Below, in pieces: positions 50,213 through 59,108 of a stretch of 64,000 nt of DNA. The stretch's first letter is position 1. Every line of letters begins with the position of its first letter. The stretch is taken from NCBI GenBank assembly GCA_937951485.1, contig CALEDJ010000051.1, positions 1-64,000 on the forward strand, written 5' to 3'. Origin of the DNA: an uncultured bacterium. Its GTDB lineage: Bacteria; Hydrogenedentota; Hydrogenedentia; Hydrogenedentales; CAILVY01. The position numbers and the translations under genes are program-made. The notes under the pieces were generated by a model. The model worked only from the letters and a program-made list of their open reading frames with translations. It had not been told where the DNA came from and did no database searches.

Positions 50213-52141
50213 TTATTCCCAGTCCGCCTGTTTGAGGGCGTCGAGTTCGTGTTGGATGCTTTGCATGACGGGGAAGCGGAAACCGGTTTTGGGGTCGAGG
50301 TCGAGTTCCATGACTTTCATGGAGACGGGGTGCTGGTCGCGTTTCCACTGGTTGGCGGCGAATCGGACGGCAAAGTTGGCGGTCCATTCCCGGAGTTGTT
50401 CGGGGGGATGTTGCGGATGGCGGCGGCAGAGAATGCGCCAGCAGTCGGCGAGGGCGAGCCGCCGTCGGGCGTAGAGGTACAGGAGGTCGTCCAGGACGGC
50501 GTATGGCATGAGGTCGGTTTCGTCGAGTTGGTCGGGGGCGAGTTCTGCGCTTGGGGGGATGGCGAGGATTTTTTCGATGGCGCGGATGCCGTCGCGGCGT
50601 GCGAGGTAGCCGAGCAGGCGCGAGATGATGGTCTTGGGGATGTTGGCGATGGGCGAGTAGCCGCCTTCGTTGTCGCCGCCGGTGGTGGTGTAGCCGACGG
50701 CGGCCTCGCTGAGGTTGGAGGTGACGAGAAGGAGTCCGCCGACGCTGTTGGCCCAGTTGAGCATCATTGCGCCCCGGACGCGCGCCTGGAGATTCTGCCT
50801 GGCCGTGGGCGCGACCAGGTCCTCGCCGCCCGCCATCTCGGCGGCTTTCCGCAGGGCGATGTCGGCCTCTTCGTGGATGGAGATGACTCGGAAGGGGACT
50901 CCCAGTTCCCTGGCGAGGCCGCGCGCGGCGGACTCGGTGGCCTTGCTGCTGTAAGCCCTGTTGGGCAGATAGACGGCGTTGACGCGATCGGCATAGCGGT
51001 CGGCGTCCTGCCCTTCGTTCAGGGCCTTGGCGGCTTCGACGGCCATGAGCAGGCACAGGGCGCTGTCGCGCCCGCCGGAAAGCGCGACAAGAAAGCGCTT
51101 GAATGCGCCCACTTTCTCGAAATAGTCGCGCAGGCCGATCACAAGCGCATCGAAAAGTTCATCGAGCCAGGGGTCACGGTCGGCCTTACGGGGTTTCAAG
51201 TCGCCGATATAGAAACTCGACGGCATCTGCGCGGCATACAGGTCAACGGGCGCGGGAACAAAGGGCGGGTCGGCGGCGTCAATGGTCTGCGTTTTGCCGA
51301 TGCCGTTTCGGGCGGCGGCGTCAAGCCGCCAGGTGGTGTTTTCCGCGCGGACGCGGGCGATTTCGTCGAGGTCCACGATGGCCGAGGCGAGCGTCCAGGA
51401 TTTCTTTGAGAGGATATGTCCCTCGCAGACCAGTTCGTCGGGCATGGCGATGAGGCCGCCGCCGTCAAAGACGAGGCGGCTGCTGTCGCAGCCGAGGAGG
51501 TTGGCGTAGGCATAGGCGCATTTGAGGCTTGCGGCTGCGCCGCACACGAGGCGTTTGCGTTCCTCGTTCTTGCGCGGCGTGAAGGGCGACGCGCTCAGGT
51601 TGCAGATGACTTCCGCGCCGGCGAGCACGCGCTCGCGCGCAGGTGAAGAAGTGGACCACAGGTCCTCGCAAATCTCCGCAGTGACGGCGCCGTAGGGCGC
51701 GCGGAAAACGAGGTCGCCGGCGGGCGCGCCATGGACCTGTGTGACGCCGCCCGCCCAGGCGGTCCAGTTGCGGCCTTCATAGAAAATGCTGTAGGTGGGC
51801 AGGTGGCGCTTGAGCACCAGCCCGCAAAGGCGGCCGTTGTGGATGAACGCCGCTGCATTGTACATCATCGCTTCTATGCGGACGGGCAGGCCGACAAAGA
51901 CGCTGATGCCGTCGCATGCCTTGGCGAGGTGCTCGAGTTCCGTCCAACTCCGTGCAGCGATTTCCGGCCAGAAGATGCGGTCTTCCAGACTGTAACCGGA
52001 AACGGCCAGTTCCGGCGTGACCAGCAGATGGACGCCCTGTTCCTTCGCCGCCTCGATGACCACGCGAAGCCGCCCCGTGTTCCACGCGAAATCGCCCACC
52101 TTCACCGACACCGCAGCGGTTCCGATACGCACCAGTCGCAT
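50213..52141 (-). CDS. nadE: Glutamine-dependent NAD+ synthetase
   Basis: NadE converts nicotinic acid adenine dinucleotide to NAD using ATP and ammonia from glutamine. At 642 residues this is the two-domain, glutamine-dependent form. The nitrilase-type glutaminase domain (1-300) has the triad E44 (TPELAVSGY), K111 (LVLKRHLPTYS) and C158 (AEICEDLW). The synthetase domain has the P-loop VALSGGRDSALC at about 352-363, and YTTTGGDNEGGYSPIAN follows. It is 50 bases downstream of pncB and ends the NAD salvage operon. Confidence 0.96.
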   Translation of the reverse strand: MRLVRIGTAAVSVKVGDFAWNTGRLRVVIEAAKEQGVHLLVTPELAVSGYSLEDRIFWPEIAARSWTELEHLAKACDGISVFVGLPVRIEAMMYNAAAFIHNGRLCGLVLKRHLPTYSIFYEGRNWTAWAGGVTQVHGAPAGDLVFRAPYGAVTAEICEDLWSTSSPARERVLAGAEVICNLSASPFTPRKNEERKRLVCGAAASLKCAYAYANLLGCDSSRLVFDGGGLIAMPDELVCEGHILSKKSWTLASAIVDLDEIARVRAENTTWRLDAAARNGIGKTQTIDAADPPFVPAPVDLYAAQMPSSFYIGDLKPRKADRDPWLDELFDALVIGLRDYFEKVGAFKRFLVALSGGRDSALCLLMAVEAAKALNEGQDADRYADRVNAVYLPNRAYSSKATESAARGLARELGVPFRVISIHEEADIALRKAAEMAGGEDLVAPTARQNLQARVRGAMMLNWANSVGGLLLVTSNLSEAAVGYTTTGGDNEGGYSPIANIPKTIISRLLGYLARRDGIRAIEKILAIPPSAELAPDQLDETDLMPYAVLDDLLYLYARRRLALADCWRILCRRHPQHPPEQLREWTANFAVRFAANQWKRDQHPVSMKVMELDLDPKTGFRFPVMQSIQHELDALKQADWE

Positions 52142-52191
52142 TGTTGCATTTCCTCCCCCGGCGCGGCGTTCGCGGCGCGCGCCGCGTATGT

Positions 52192-53658
52192 TCAGGTGAC
52201 GCCCGTGGTGAGGGCCAGCATCTGGTCCTTGATTTCCCCGATACGATTGGACAGGAAGACCTGGTAAATCTCCGGATTTCTCAGGCGCTTGTATTCATCG
52301 GGCAGCGCGGCGATTTGCGCGCGGGCGTAGTCGCGTATCTCCGCAATCGGACGGCGCGGAGCGGTGCGGCGGCCTTCGAGAAAGACCGGCTGGAGAAGCG
52401 CCTCGGCGCGGGTCGCGCCCTCGATACGGATTCTGTGGTGGGGGCGGGTGCGCACGCGCCCTTCAATCACGCCGGATTCCGGCCACGACTCCTCCGCCAG
52501 GCACATCATGTCGCAGAGGGGGTGTCCCTCCGCCTCGAAGTAGCGGACCACCTGTTTGCGACCCGGATCGGTCGCCTTCTCGATATTGGAAGTCAATTTC
52601 ATGCGAGGCGCCCAGGCGTTGCCGTCGTAAAGCGCCACCAGTTTATAGACCCCGTTCAGCGCGGGGCTGTCATAGGCGGTGATGAGATGCGTGCCGACGC
52701 CCCAGGCGTTGATCTTCGCTCCCTGGCGCTTCAGGTCGGCGATGAGGTCTTCGTCGAGGTCGTTCGAGGCGACGATGAGCGGGTCTTGCAAGCCCGCCTC
52801 CTGCATCATGCGCCAGGCGATTTTGCTGAGTTTGGCGAGGTCGCCGGAATCGAGGCGTATGGCCGGCCGTATGGACCGCCCGTCTGCGCGCATTTCCTGA
52901 AAGACCTTGATCGCGTTCGGGATGCCGCTCTTTACGGTGTCGTAGGTATCCACCAGCAGCACACAGCGCTGGGGATAATGCCGGGCGAAGGCGCGGAACG
53001 CTTCGAGTTCATTCTCGAAACTCATCACCCAACTGTGCGCATGGGTGCCCGCGATGGGGATGCCGTAGGCTTTTCCGGCAAGCACGTTCGAGGTGGAGGC
53101 GCAGCCCCCGATGTGGGCCGCGCGTGACCCGCTCAGGCCGCCGTCGGGGCCATGGGCGCGGCGCAGGCCGAACTCCATGACCGGTTCGCCATTGGCCGCC
53201 AGGCATATGCGCGCCGCCTTCGTGGCGATGAGCGTCTGGTAATTCATGAAATTGAGGAGGGCGGTTTCCACCAGTTGCGTTTCGAAGAGCGTGCCTTCAA
53301 TGCGGACGATGGGTTCAAAGGGGAAAACCAGGGAGCCTTCGGGTATGGCATAGACGGTGATCTTCGGGCGGAAATCACGCAGGAATGCGAGGAACGCCTC
53401 GTCGAAGAGGTCCAGGGTCCGCAGGTAATCCGTGTCATCCTCCTCGAAGCGCAGGTTTTCCAGGTAATCCAGGAAAGGGTCCAATCCGGCGGTGACGGCG
53501 AAGCCGGCATGCGGCGGCAACGTGCGGAAGAAGTATTCGAAACTGGCGGCCTGGTTCGTGCGGCCATCCTTCCAGTGCCCGGCCATCATGGTGAGTTCAT
53601 AGAGGTCGGTGAGCAGGGCCAGACCTTCGCGCCGAAACCACGGCCGCCCGCTACTCAT
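52192..53658 (-). CDS. pncB: Nicotinate phosphoribosyltransferase
   Basis: PncB joins nicotinate to PRPP to give nicotinate mononucleotide, using ATP. The 488-residue protein has the family order: LLTDLYELTMMAGHWKDGRT, EFGLRRAHGPDGGLSGSRAA, GIPIAGTHAHSWVMSFENEL with the phosphorylatable histidine region, then RLDSGDLAKLSKIAWRMM and the substrate-binding YKLVALYDGNAW. It overlaps pncA by 8 bases, so translation is coupled. Confidence 0.95.
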   Translation of the reverse strand: MSSGRPWFRREGLALLTDLYELTMMAGHWKDGRTNQAASFEYFFRTLPPHAGFAVTAGLDPFLDYLENLRFEEDDTDYLRTLDLFDEAFLAFLRDFRPKITVYAIPEGSLVFPFEPIVRIEGTLFETQLVETALLNFMNYQTLIATKAARICLAANGEPVMEFGLRRAHGPDGGLSGSRAAHIGGCASTSNVLAGKAYGIPIAGTHAHSWVMSFENELEAFRAFARHYPQRCVLLVDTYDTVKSGIPNAIKVFQEMRADGRSIRPAIRLDSGDLAKLSKIAWRMMQEAGLQDPLIVASNDLDEDLIADLKRQGAKINAWGVGTHLITAYDSPALNGVYKLVALYDGNAWAPRMKLTSNIEKATDPGRKQVVRYFEAEGHPLCDMMCLAEESWPESGVIEGRVRTRPHHRIRIEGATRAEALLQPVFLEGRRTAPRRPIAEIRDYARAQIAALPDEYKRLRNPEIYQVFLSNRIGEIKDQMLALTTGVT

Positions 53659-54226
53659 AAAGCAAATCCCCTGTCTGGCAGATGAAAACGCCGGCCGCCT
53701 TCATTTCTTCGATTGCGGCCTCGGTGCTTTCCGGCGCCACGCCCCGGCACGCATCCAGCAGCAGCACGGTTTCAAAACCCGCCCGCACGGCGTCCAGTGC
53801 GGTGAATTTGACACAATAATCGGTGGCCAGCCCGGCGATGAAGACCCGTTTCACCCCGCGAGCGCGTAACGTCTCCGCCAGGGTCCCCTCGCTGAAAGCG
53901 CTGTAGGCCTCCTTCTCCGGCGCTTCGCCTTTATTTATGAAAATGGCGTCGAGCGGCACACGCAGACTCCCGTGAAACTCCGCGCCGGGCGAATTCTGCA
54001 CGCAATGCTGAGGCCAACTGCCATCACGGAACTCGGGCATCTGACTGAAACTGCAATGGTCGCGGGGATGCCAGTCGCGTGAAAACACGAGGAGGGAGAA
54101 CTGCTCCATGATCCGGTTGATCGGCGATACGACCGCATCGCCGTTGGGCACGGCCAGCGCCCCGCCCGGGCAGAAGTCGTTCTGCACATCCACGACGATC
54201 AACGCGTCCGTTTCAGCGATTTTCAT
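53651..54226 (-). CDS. pncA: Nicotinamidase
   Basis: PncA hydrolyses nicotinamide to nicotinate. The 191-residue protein keeps the catalytic triad D13 (VVDVQNDFCPGG), K99 (FINKGEAPEKEAYSAF) and C138 (AGLATDYCVKFT), and the metal site D51-x-H53-x3-H57 (DWHPRDHCSF). WPQHCVQNSPG is also characteristic. The start overlaps the NUDIX stop (ATGA). Nicotinate feeds directly to PncB, the next enzyme. Confidence 0.96.
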   Translation of the reverse strand: MKIAETDALIVVDVQNDFCPGGALAVPNGDAVVSPINRIMEQFSLLVFSRDWHPRDHCSFSQMPEFRDGSWPQHCVQNSPGAEFHGSLRVPLDAIFINKGEAPEKEAYSAFSEGTLAETLRARGVKRVFIAGLATDYCVKFTALDAVRAGFETVLLLDACRGVAPESTEAAIEEMKAAGVFICQTGDLLYE

Positions 54227-54687
54227 GGCTGCGTATCCTTGCGTCTCCTGGCTACAGCGTACTCCACAATGTCGCGGTGATCAAACGCCAGCGGCGGCAG
54301 GGCGTCCACGGGAAACCAGCGCGCGTCGGCGGCGTCGTCCGCGCCGCGCGGGGCATGGACACGCCAATCCGTCTCGCCCACAAACGCAATGGCGATACTG
54401 CGCCCGCGCGGATCGCGGCCCGGATCCCCAAAAGCGCGCAATTGCTTCAGCGTCACACCGCACACGCCCGTCTCCTCCTCCAGTTCGCGGCGTGCCGCCG
54501 CATCCAGCGTTTCGTCCATCTCCACAAAACCGCCGGGCAGCGCCCAGCGCCCCGCGAAGGGATCACGCCCTCGTTGGATGAGCAACACTTCAAGTCGCCC
54601 ATCGCGTTCCGTGAACACCACGGCGTCCACGGTAACCATGGGTCGGGGATAATCGTAGGTGTATTTCGTTTTCCTGGGTGTTTTCAT
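54223..54687 (-). CDS. NUDIX hydrolase of the NAD operon
   Basis: The protein has 154 residues, starting MKTPRKTKYTYDYPRPMVTV at 54687. The longer ORF to 54744 is rejected. The Nudix box is complete: GGFVEMDETLDAAARRELEE followed by ETG, fitting G-x5-E-x7-R-E-x2-E-E-x-G. The N-terminus YDYPRPMVTVDAVVFTERDG resembles the NrtR/ADP-ribose pyrophosphatase group of Nudix proteins, but no winged-helix domain follows. It probably hydrolyses an NAD-related metabolite such as ADP-ribose. It is the first gene of the operon and overlaps pncA by 4 bases. GTCC repeats lie upstream. Confidence 0.87.
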   Translation of the reverse strand: MKTPRKTKYTYDYPRPMVTVDAVVFTERDGRLEVLLIQRGRDPFAGRWALPGGFVEMDETLDAAARRELEEETGVCGVTLKQLRAFGDPGRDPRGRSIAIAFVGETDWRVHAPRGADDAADARWFPVDALPPLAFDHRDIVEYAVARRRKDTQP

Positions 54688-54765
54688 TGGAAGACCTGCA
54701 CAAAAAGGACCAATAAGGCCCATACGAAAGGTCCTGTTCGCCAAGGCGAAGCCCCGCTTTCTCCT

Positions 54766-54834
54766 GTCCTGTCCGGTTGTCCCTGTCGTCCTTGCCGTCC
54801 TTTGTGTCGTTTCAGTCCTTTTTGTCCCTTGTCT
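54766..54834. repeat. 9-bp GTCC minisatellite upstream of the NAD salvage operon
   Basis: GTCC or GTCG occurs at 54779, 54788, 54797, 54806, 54815 and 54824, exactly nine bases apart, with looser copies before and after. It lies 80-150 bases before the NUDIX start, where the operon's leader or promoter would be. The remaining intergenic bases to 54936 hold nothing else. Confidence 0.78.
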
Positions 54835-54936
54835 CGTTTTTTCTCATCAACCTCGCGGTGAATTTCCGGGATATTCGCCCGACATTTCCATGTTAGCGGA
54901 AACACCCGGGTTTCCGGCAACATTGCACATCGCGCA

Positions 54937-55563
54937 TCACGTCGCATCCGACAGCGGCTTGACCATCACTTCATACCCTGAAACCCCTTCCGCCCAGCGC
55001 AAGAAGGGGTTCCTCCCGCGATACAGGGTGCGGAATCCTGCGGATTCGTAGAGATGTTTGGCGGCATGATTGTTTTCGACCACTCCAAGCCGAAGCCGAC
55101 GTTTGCCCAGGCGGCGCGCTTCCTCTTCCGCATGTTGCAATAACAGGCGTCCGATGCCGCGCCCCCTCCAGGATGCGTCCACGCCGATCATGAAAATATA
55201 GAGGTCTTCTTCTGTGTAGCGGTGTCCCCACTCCGTGACCCAGAACTGCATGAGACGCTTCAGGCCGCCCGCCAGACCAAAATGTTGAAAAAGGAGCCGG
55301 CACAGGACACCCACCCTTGCGCGGCGTTTGCGCTCGGTCATCTCGATCTGAATATAGCCGATGGGTTTCCCGTCAAACACGGCCAGCGTGGTGTTGTCGT
55401 AAAGGCGCGGGTCCTGCGCGAGCCAGGCTTCCAGAAACGGGCGTTGCCGGTCGCCCAGGATGAACCCCAGTGTCGCGCCAAAGGCGTCCACCCACAGCCG
55501 GGCCATTGCCGCGCTGTCTTCCGGGCGCGCAGGGGCGAGAATGATTCCGCGAATCTGCTGCAT
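54937..55563 (-). CDS. GNAT-family N-acetyltransferase
   Basis: The 208-residue protein has a GNAT fold. The acetyl-CoA-binding motif A is FMIGVDASWRGRGIGRLLLQ, followed by RRLRLGVVENNHAAKHLYES and GFRTLYRG, the usual motif B. The first 90 residues have the typical strand pattern (PEDSAAMARLWVDAF). The acceptor substrate cannot be told. It lies 28 bases downstream of the aminotransferase stop, so the two may form an operon. Confidence 0.87.
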   Translation of the reverse strand: MQQIRGIILAPARPEDSAAMARLWVDAFGATLGFILGDRQRPFLEAWLAQDPRLYDNTTLAVFDGKPIGYIQIEMTERKRRARVGVLCRLLFQHFGLAGGLKRLMQFWVTEWGHRYTEEDLYIFMIGVDASWRGRGIGRLLLQHAEEEARRLGKRRLRLGVVENNHAAKHLYESAGFRTLYRGRNPFLRWAEGVSGYEVMVKPLSDAT

Positions 55564-55591
55564 CTTATGCGGGTTTCCGAAAAATCGTCAA

Positions 55592-56932
55592 TCAGCCTGC
55601 GACTTCCTGAAAACAGGCCTCCAGGATATCCATCGCTGCATCCATTTCCGCCTGAGTGATGCACAGCGCAGGGGTCAGTGTCAGAATATTCCCCATGCTG
55701 ACCTTGAAACTCAGCCCTTTGCGCAGCGCACAATAGAGAATCTGTTCTGCCTCATCCACCGCGCGCGTCCCGGAATCCGGACGGATCAGTTCGACGCCGA
55801 TCAGCAAACCGAGGCCGCGCACATCGCCGATGAGGGGATGCCGCTCGTGCAGCGCCCGGAGCCGCTGCAGCGCATAGTCGCCAATGCGCCGGGCGTTTTC
55901 CAGCAGTCCCGCCGATTCGATGTATTCGATGGCCGCCAGCCCCGCTGCGCAGGCGACCGGGTTCTTTTCGTGGGTGTAATGCCCGAGGGCGCGATCGGGT
56001 GCGGCGCGGTTGAGTTCCTCGCGGGCGATGATTGCGGCCAGGGGAAAGATGCCGCCGCCAAGCCCCTTCCCGATGACAAGGATATCCGGCACGATGCCAT
56101 AGTGTTCACAGGCGAACATTTTGCCCGTGCGGCCCAGGCAGGTGGGGATTTCATCGAGAATGAGCAGCGCGCCGTGGCGGTCACAGGCGGCGCGAATGCG
56201 CCGCCAGTATTCCGGTGGTGGAATACAGGGCGTACTGCGGACCGTCTCCGCAATCACCGCGCACACATCTCCTTCCTTTTCCAGAACATATTCGACATAA
56301 TCCGCGCAACGCAGGGTGCAGACCCTCTCGCAAAACGGGCACCCAGTGGGGTCGGGCGGCGGTACATGCTCTGTGCCCGGCAGCAAAGGCCCTGCATCCC
56401 TGCGAAATATCGCCTCGCCGCCGATGGAGATTGCGTCCAGCGACGCACCGTGAAATGAATCCCACATGGAGATGGTTTTGAAGCGGCCTGTGGCGGCGCG
56501 CGCCAGTTTGACGGCCATGCCGATGGCCAGCGACCCGCCCGGCGCGAAGAGCACGCGGTTCAAATCGCCCGGGGCCAGCGCGGCCAGTTTCCCGGCGAGC
56601 CGGACTGCCGGCAGATTGGTGTAACGGCGCGGACAGAAAGCCAGCGCATGCATCTGCTCGGTGACGGCGCGGATCACCTGCGGATTGGCAAATCCCACCT
56701 GATGCACATTGTTGCCGTGGAAGTCGAGAATGCGGCGGCCCCGCAAATCCTCGATGTAAACCCCATCGCAACGCCGTAATACGTTCAGGCACGGCGTGGA
56801 CAACGACTGATGCAGGAAGACCGCTGCATCCTTATCCAGCCATTGCCGCGTTTCCGCATCCAAATGCTCCGCGGCCCACGTCGTCCGTCGCGGCGACAGA
56901 TTCAAATCCCCTTCTGATCGCAGGTCGGTCAT
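55592..56932 (-). CDS. Class III PLP-dependent aminotransferase-family enzyme
   Basis: The protein has 446 residues. The start at 56932 follows AAAGGA by 8 bases; the ATG at 57007 is rejected. Fold type I motifs: FAPGGSLAIGMAVKLARAAT, ISMWDSFHGASLDAISIGGE, LLILDEIPTCLGRTGKMFAC (with the PLP-binding aspartate) and DILVIGKGLGGGIFPLAAII with the Schiff-base lysine in VIGKGLGGG. The closely packed LNRVLFAPGG and SFHGASLDAISIGGEAIFRR resemble my memory of the PbfA-type (R)-1-hydroxy-2-aminoethylphosphonate ammonia-lyases; a plain omega-aminotransferase is equally possible. Confidence 0.82.
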   Translation of the reverse strand: MTDLRSEGDLNLSPRRTTWAAEHLDAETRQWLDKDAAVFLHQSLSTPCLNVLRRCDGVYIEDLRGRRILDFHGNNVHQVGFANPQVIRAVTEQMHALAFCPRRYTNLPAVRLAGKLAALAPGDLNRVLFAPGGSLAIGMAVKLARAATGRFKTISMWDSFHGASLDAISIGGEAIFRRDAGPLLPGTEHVPPPDPTGCPFCERVCTLRCADYVEYVLEKEGDVCAVIAETVRSTPCIPPPEYWRRIRAACDRHGALLILDEIPTCLGRTGKMFACEHYGIVPDILVIGKGLGGGIFPLAAIIAREELNRAAPDRALGHYTHEKNPVACAAGLAAIEYIESAGLLENARRIGDYALQRLRALHERHPLIGDVRGLGLLIGVELIRPDSGTRAVDEAEQILYCALRKGLSFKVSMGNILTLTPALCITQAEMDAAMDILEACFQEVAG

Positions 56933-57200
56933 CGGCCCAATCCTTTGGTGACATCCGGCCCCATGATAAGGCAACAATGTACTGAAAAACGACTTGAAAA
57001 AAGGCATTCAAATAGAAATGGAGTTCCAGGCGATGATACCCTGTCCCAAGTATCAATCAACATTGTCTTTGGAGAATCATTGCGGGTCCACTGCCAGCCG
57101 GGGAGCGCAGGTGGTGCCGGCGGCGGTTATTTGCCCTGTGCGCCGGCGCATGGCCGCTGCGGCAAGGAATACGCCGTCGCGCGCGCCGATGAAGGATTTT
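56933..57200. other. Intergenic region between divergent genes
   Basis: No gene is well supported. Short ORFs here lack conserved features. It must hold the promoter of the leftward aminotransferase. Confidence 0.35.
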
Positions 57201-57229
57201 TTGGAATCGCTCCCTGGTTTCCGTGATAT
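57201..57229 (+). promoter_or_regulatory. Putative promoter for the gene at 57341
   Basis: TTGGAA at 57201-57206, a 17-base spacer and TGATAT at 57224-57229. The leader would be about 105 bases. A moderate match only. Confidence 0.35.
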
Positions 57230-57340
57230 GGTATGGCACGAAAGCGGAATCCGGGAGAGTGACCCCAACAAGATGCTCCCCGTGCAATCCTGAAAACGCC
57301 GGGGGATGCAGCAGACAGGGCCTTTCCCGAAGGATAGACG

Positions 57341-58000
57341 ATGAGCGATCTCAATACGCAATTGGTGCGCGAGTTTTTTGAACTCAACGAGTTCCGGGTG
57401 CTGACGCACTGGCAGCACCAGAAACTGCCGCGCATCGCCGATCCGGGCGCAATGCTCTTCATCGAGCGTATCCACCCCGACACGGCGGAGGAGATAGACT
57501 TCCTGTTGCGCGCGGCGCAGGCGCCGCTCATCCATCGGGCGGTGGTCGAGGTGCGCGCGTGGCATGCGGATCGGTTCTACCCTTCCGTGATCGAGTCCAG
57601 CCCGGTGCTGGCGCATGTGGCGGGGGAGGAGGCGCATGCATTGGGGCTGTCGGTCTTCGGCGGCGCTGGTTTCACTACCATTCTCGTCATTTCCGAGTTG
57701 CCGACTTCGCTCAAACCGCGCGCCCGGGCGCTCGAACTGCTCCGGGAAATGGGCATCGGCCACGTCATTGAATTTCCCACCATTCTGCAGGCGATCCTCG
57801 AACGCATCAGCGCCCACGGCAACTACGCGCCGTCCCAGACACTCCAGACCCTGCGCCTGCTCAAGAGATACAATCTCATCCGCCGCCAGCAACTGGAGTT
57901 TTCCTTTCCCACCGAAGCGCTGGCCGCCGGCGCGCAGCCGTTTCTGGAATCCGACGAACCAGACGACACCGGCTATGGCGCCGGGGAGGAGGAAGAATAG
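57341..58000 (+). CDS. Conserved-looking cytoplasmic protein of unknown function
   Basis: The 219-residue protein has no signal peptide or membrane segment. AAGGA lies 7 bases before the ATG. Recognisable features are few: a FELNEFRVLTHWQHQKLPRI start, VVEVRAWHADRFYPSVIESS in the middle, an FPTILQAILERISAHGNYAP helix, then QTLRLLKRYNLIRRQQLEFS and an acidic tail (ESDEPDDTGYGAGEEEE). Its order resembles a small DNA/RNA-associated alpha-beta protein, but I do not recognise it. It ends 6 bases from the convergent gene at 58007. Confidence 0.6.
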   Translation: MSDLNTQLVREFFELNEFRVLTHWQHQKLPRIADPGAMLFIERIHPDTAEEIDFLLRAAQAPLIHRAVVEVRAWHADRFYPSVIESSPVLAHVAGEEAHALGLSVFGGAGFTTILVISELPTSLKPRARALELLREMGIGHVIEFPTILQAILERISAHGNYAPSQTLQTLRLLKRYNLIRRQQLEFSFPTEALAAGAQPFLESDEPDDTGYGAGEEEE

Positions 58001-58006
58001 CGCCGG

Positions 58007-58330
58007 TCATACCAGCGCAGCGAAGACCAGGACAGCCCGCAAGTACACCATTGCGCTGACCAGGGCGGGAATGCAGCAGAGGACAATGAAGGGGGTGGCG
58101 ACGCGAAGACGGGATCGGGTCAGGAGACCGTAAACAGCGCCGTTCGCCAAGGCAATGCCCATCAGCGCGCACAGCGCCAATCCCACCAGCGATACAGGGC
58201 ACACCCATGATTCCGGCATCCAGGGGGATTCCCCATAGGCCATCCGCGCGGCCAACCGGATGAAGAGGATCGGGATAACCTGGAACAACAGCGCCCCAAC
58301 CGCAACAAAGATGTGCCGGTAACGTGTCAT
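58007..58330 (-). CDS. Small hydrophobic membrane protein, partner of the 58.3 kb gene
   Basis: The 107-residue protein has about three membrane segments: IFVAVGALLFQVIPILFIRL, VSLVGLALCALMGIALANGA and TPFIVLCCIPALVSAMVYLR. No domain is recognised. It overlaps the preceding gene by 4 bases (ATGA), so the two proteins are made together, and it could anchor or regulate its partner. Confidence 0.65.
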   Translation of the reverse strand: MTRYRHIFVAVGALLFQVIPILFIRLAARMAYGESPWMPESWVCPVSLVGLALCALMGIALANGAVYGLLTRSRLRVATPFIVLCCIPALVSAMVYLRAVLVFAALV

Positions 58331-59025
58331 TGCGGAAGTCCTCCAATACGGAGTTGATCATCGCCGTGGTATGACGCGATGCTTTCGCGCATGAAATGCG
58401 CGGCATTGACCTTCCCAAAAGACAGTCGATCCCACATCTTGAAAGCCCGTTCCATCAGGCGGTTGGATTCCAGCGTTGCTTCCTGGATGGTGTGGCCGCG
58501 TGTCCAGCGCCGGAGAAAGTAATAGTAGAAGAACGGCGACAATGAATAACCCGGATGCCCGACGTAGGCGTCCGCGCCCAGCCTGATCCAGCGCGGTCCC
58601 TGGGGCTGGTTGTGGCAGCCGGTGTTATAGACAAATCGGAGATGTTCGCGGCGTTCGGCGGGCAGGGTGGCCACCCAGTTGAGATAGCGGTTGTCATGCG
58701 CCAGCAGAAAAACGTCCACATGGGGATAGCGTTGCAGCGCCAGGTCGAGAGAGGCGAGAAACGACTCTTTTTGATCGTTTTCGTGCGACTGCGTGAAATA
58801 CCATGCCGCATCATAATTTCGCCGCAGATACGCCCAGGTGAAAACCTTTGTGCCCCATTTCTGAAACGGCGTCACATCGTCACGGATCGCCACCGCTCCA
58901 CGCAATGCCCCGCCCGGCGTGGCGTACGCCGACCGAAGCATTCCATCCCCCACCGTCAGCGTCACCAAGGCATAGGCCGACAACGTCAGAACTATGGCAA
59001 TCAGAAATGCGTTTCGTTTCTTCAT
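58327..59025 (-). CDS. Membrane-anchored protein with a possible caspase-like (clan CD) fold
   Basis: The 232-residue protein has a signal anchor at residues 6-26. After it, the strand-loop pattern is VDVFLLAHDNRYLN (H110), then HLRFVYNTGCHNQ (C137), and then LGADAYVGHPGYSLSPFFYY and TRGHTIQEATLESN. This order (a hydrophobic strand ending in H, another ending in a C, then a G-A-x-A-x-x-G-H segment and a late helix) resembles caspase-like or CHAT-like peptidases, with H110/C137 as the dyad. The typical H-G after the histidine is absent (H-D). It could also be a non-catalytic relative. It is the first gene of a pair with the membrane protein at 58007. Confidence 0.6.
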   Translation of the reverse strand: MKKRNAFLIAIVLTLSAYALVTLTVGDGMLRSAYATPGGALRGAVAIRDDVTPFQKWGTKVFTWAYLRRNYDAAWYFTQSHENDQKESFLASLDLALQRYPHVDVFLLAHDNRYLNWVATLPAERREHLRFVYNTGCHNQPQGPRWIRLGADAYVGHPGYSLSPFFYYYFLRRWTRGHTIQEATLESNRLMERAFKMWDRLSFGKVNAAHFMRESIASYHGDDQLRIGGLPQ

Positions 59026-59108
59026 GTCAGCCTATTCATGAGTTGCGGCATTGTTCGACCCCTGCGCCCGCGCGGAAGGTTGCGGGGGCCACGGGAAAAA
59101 CGGAACAG

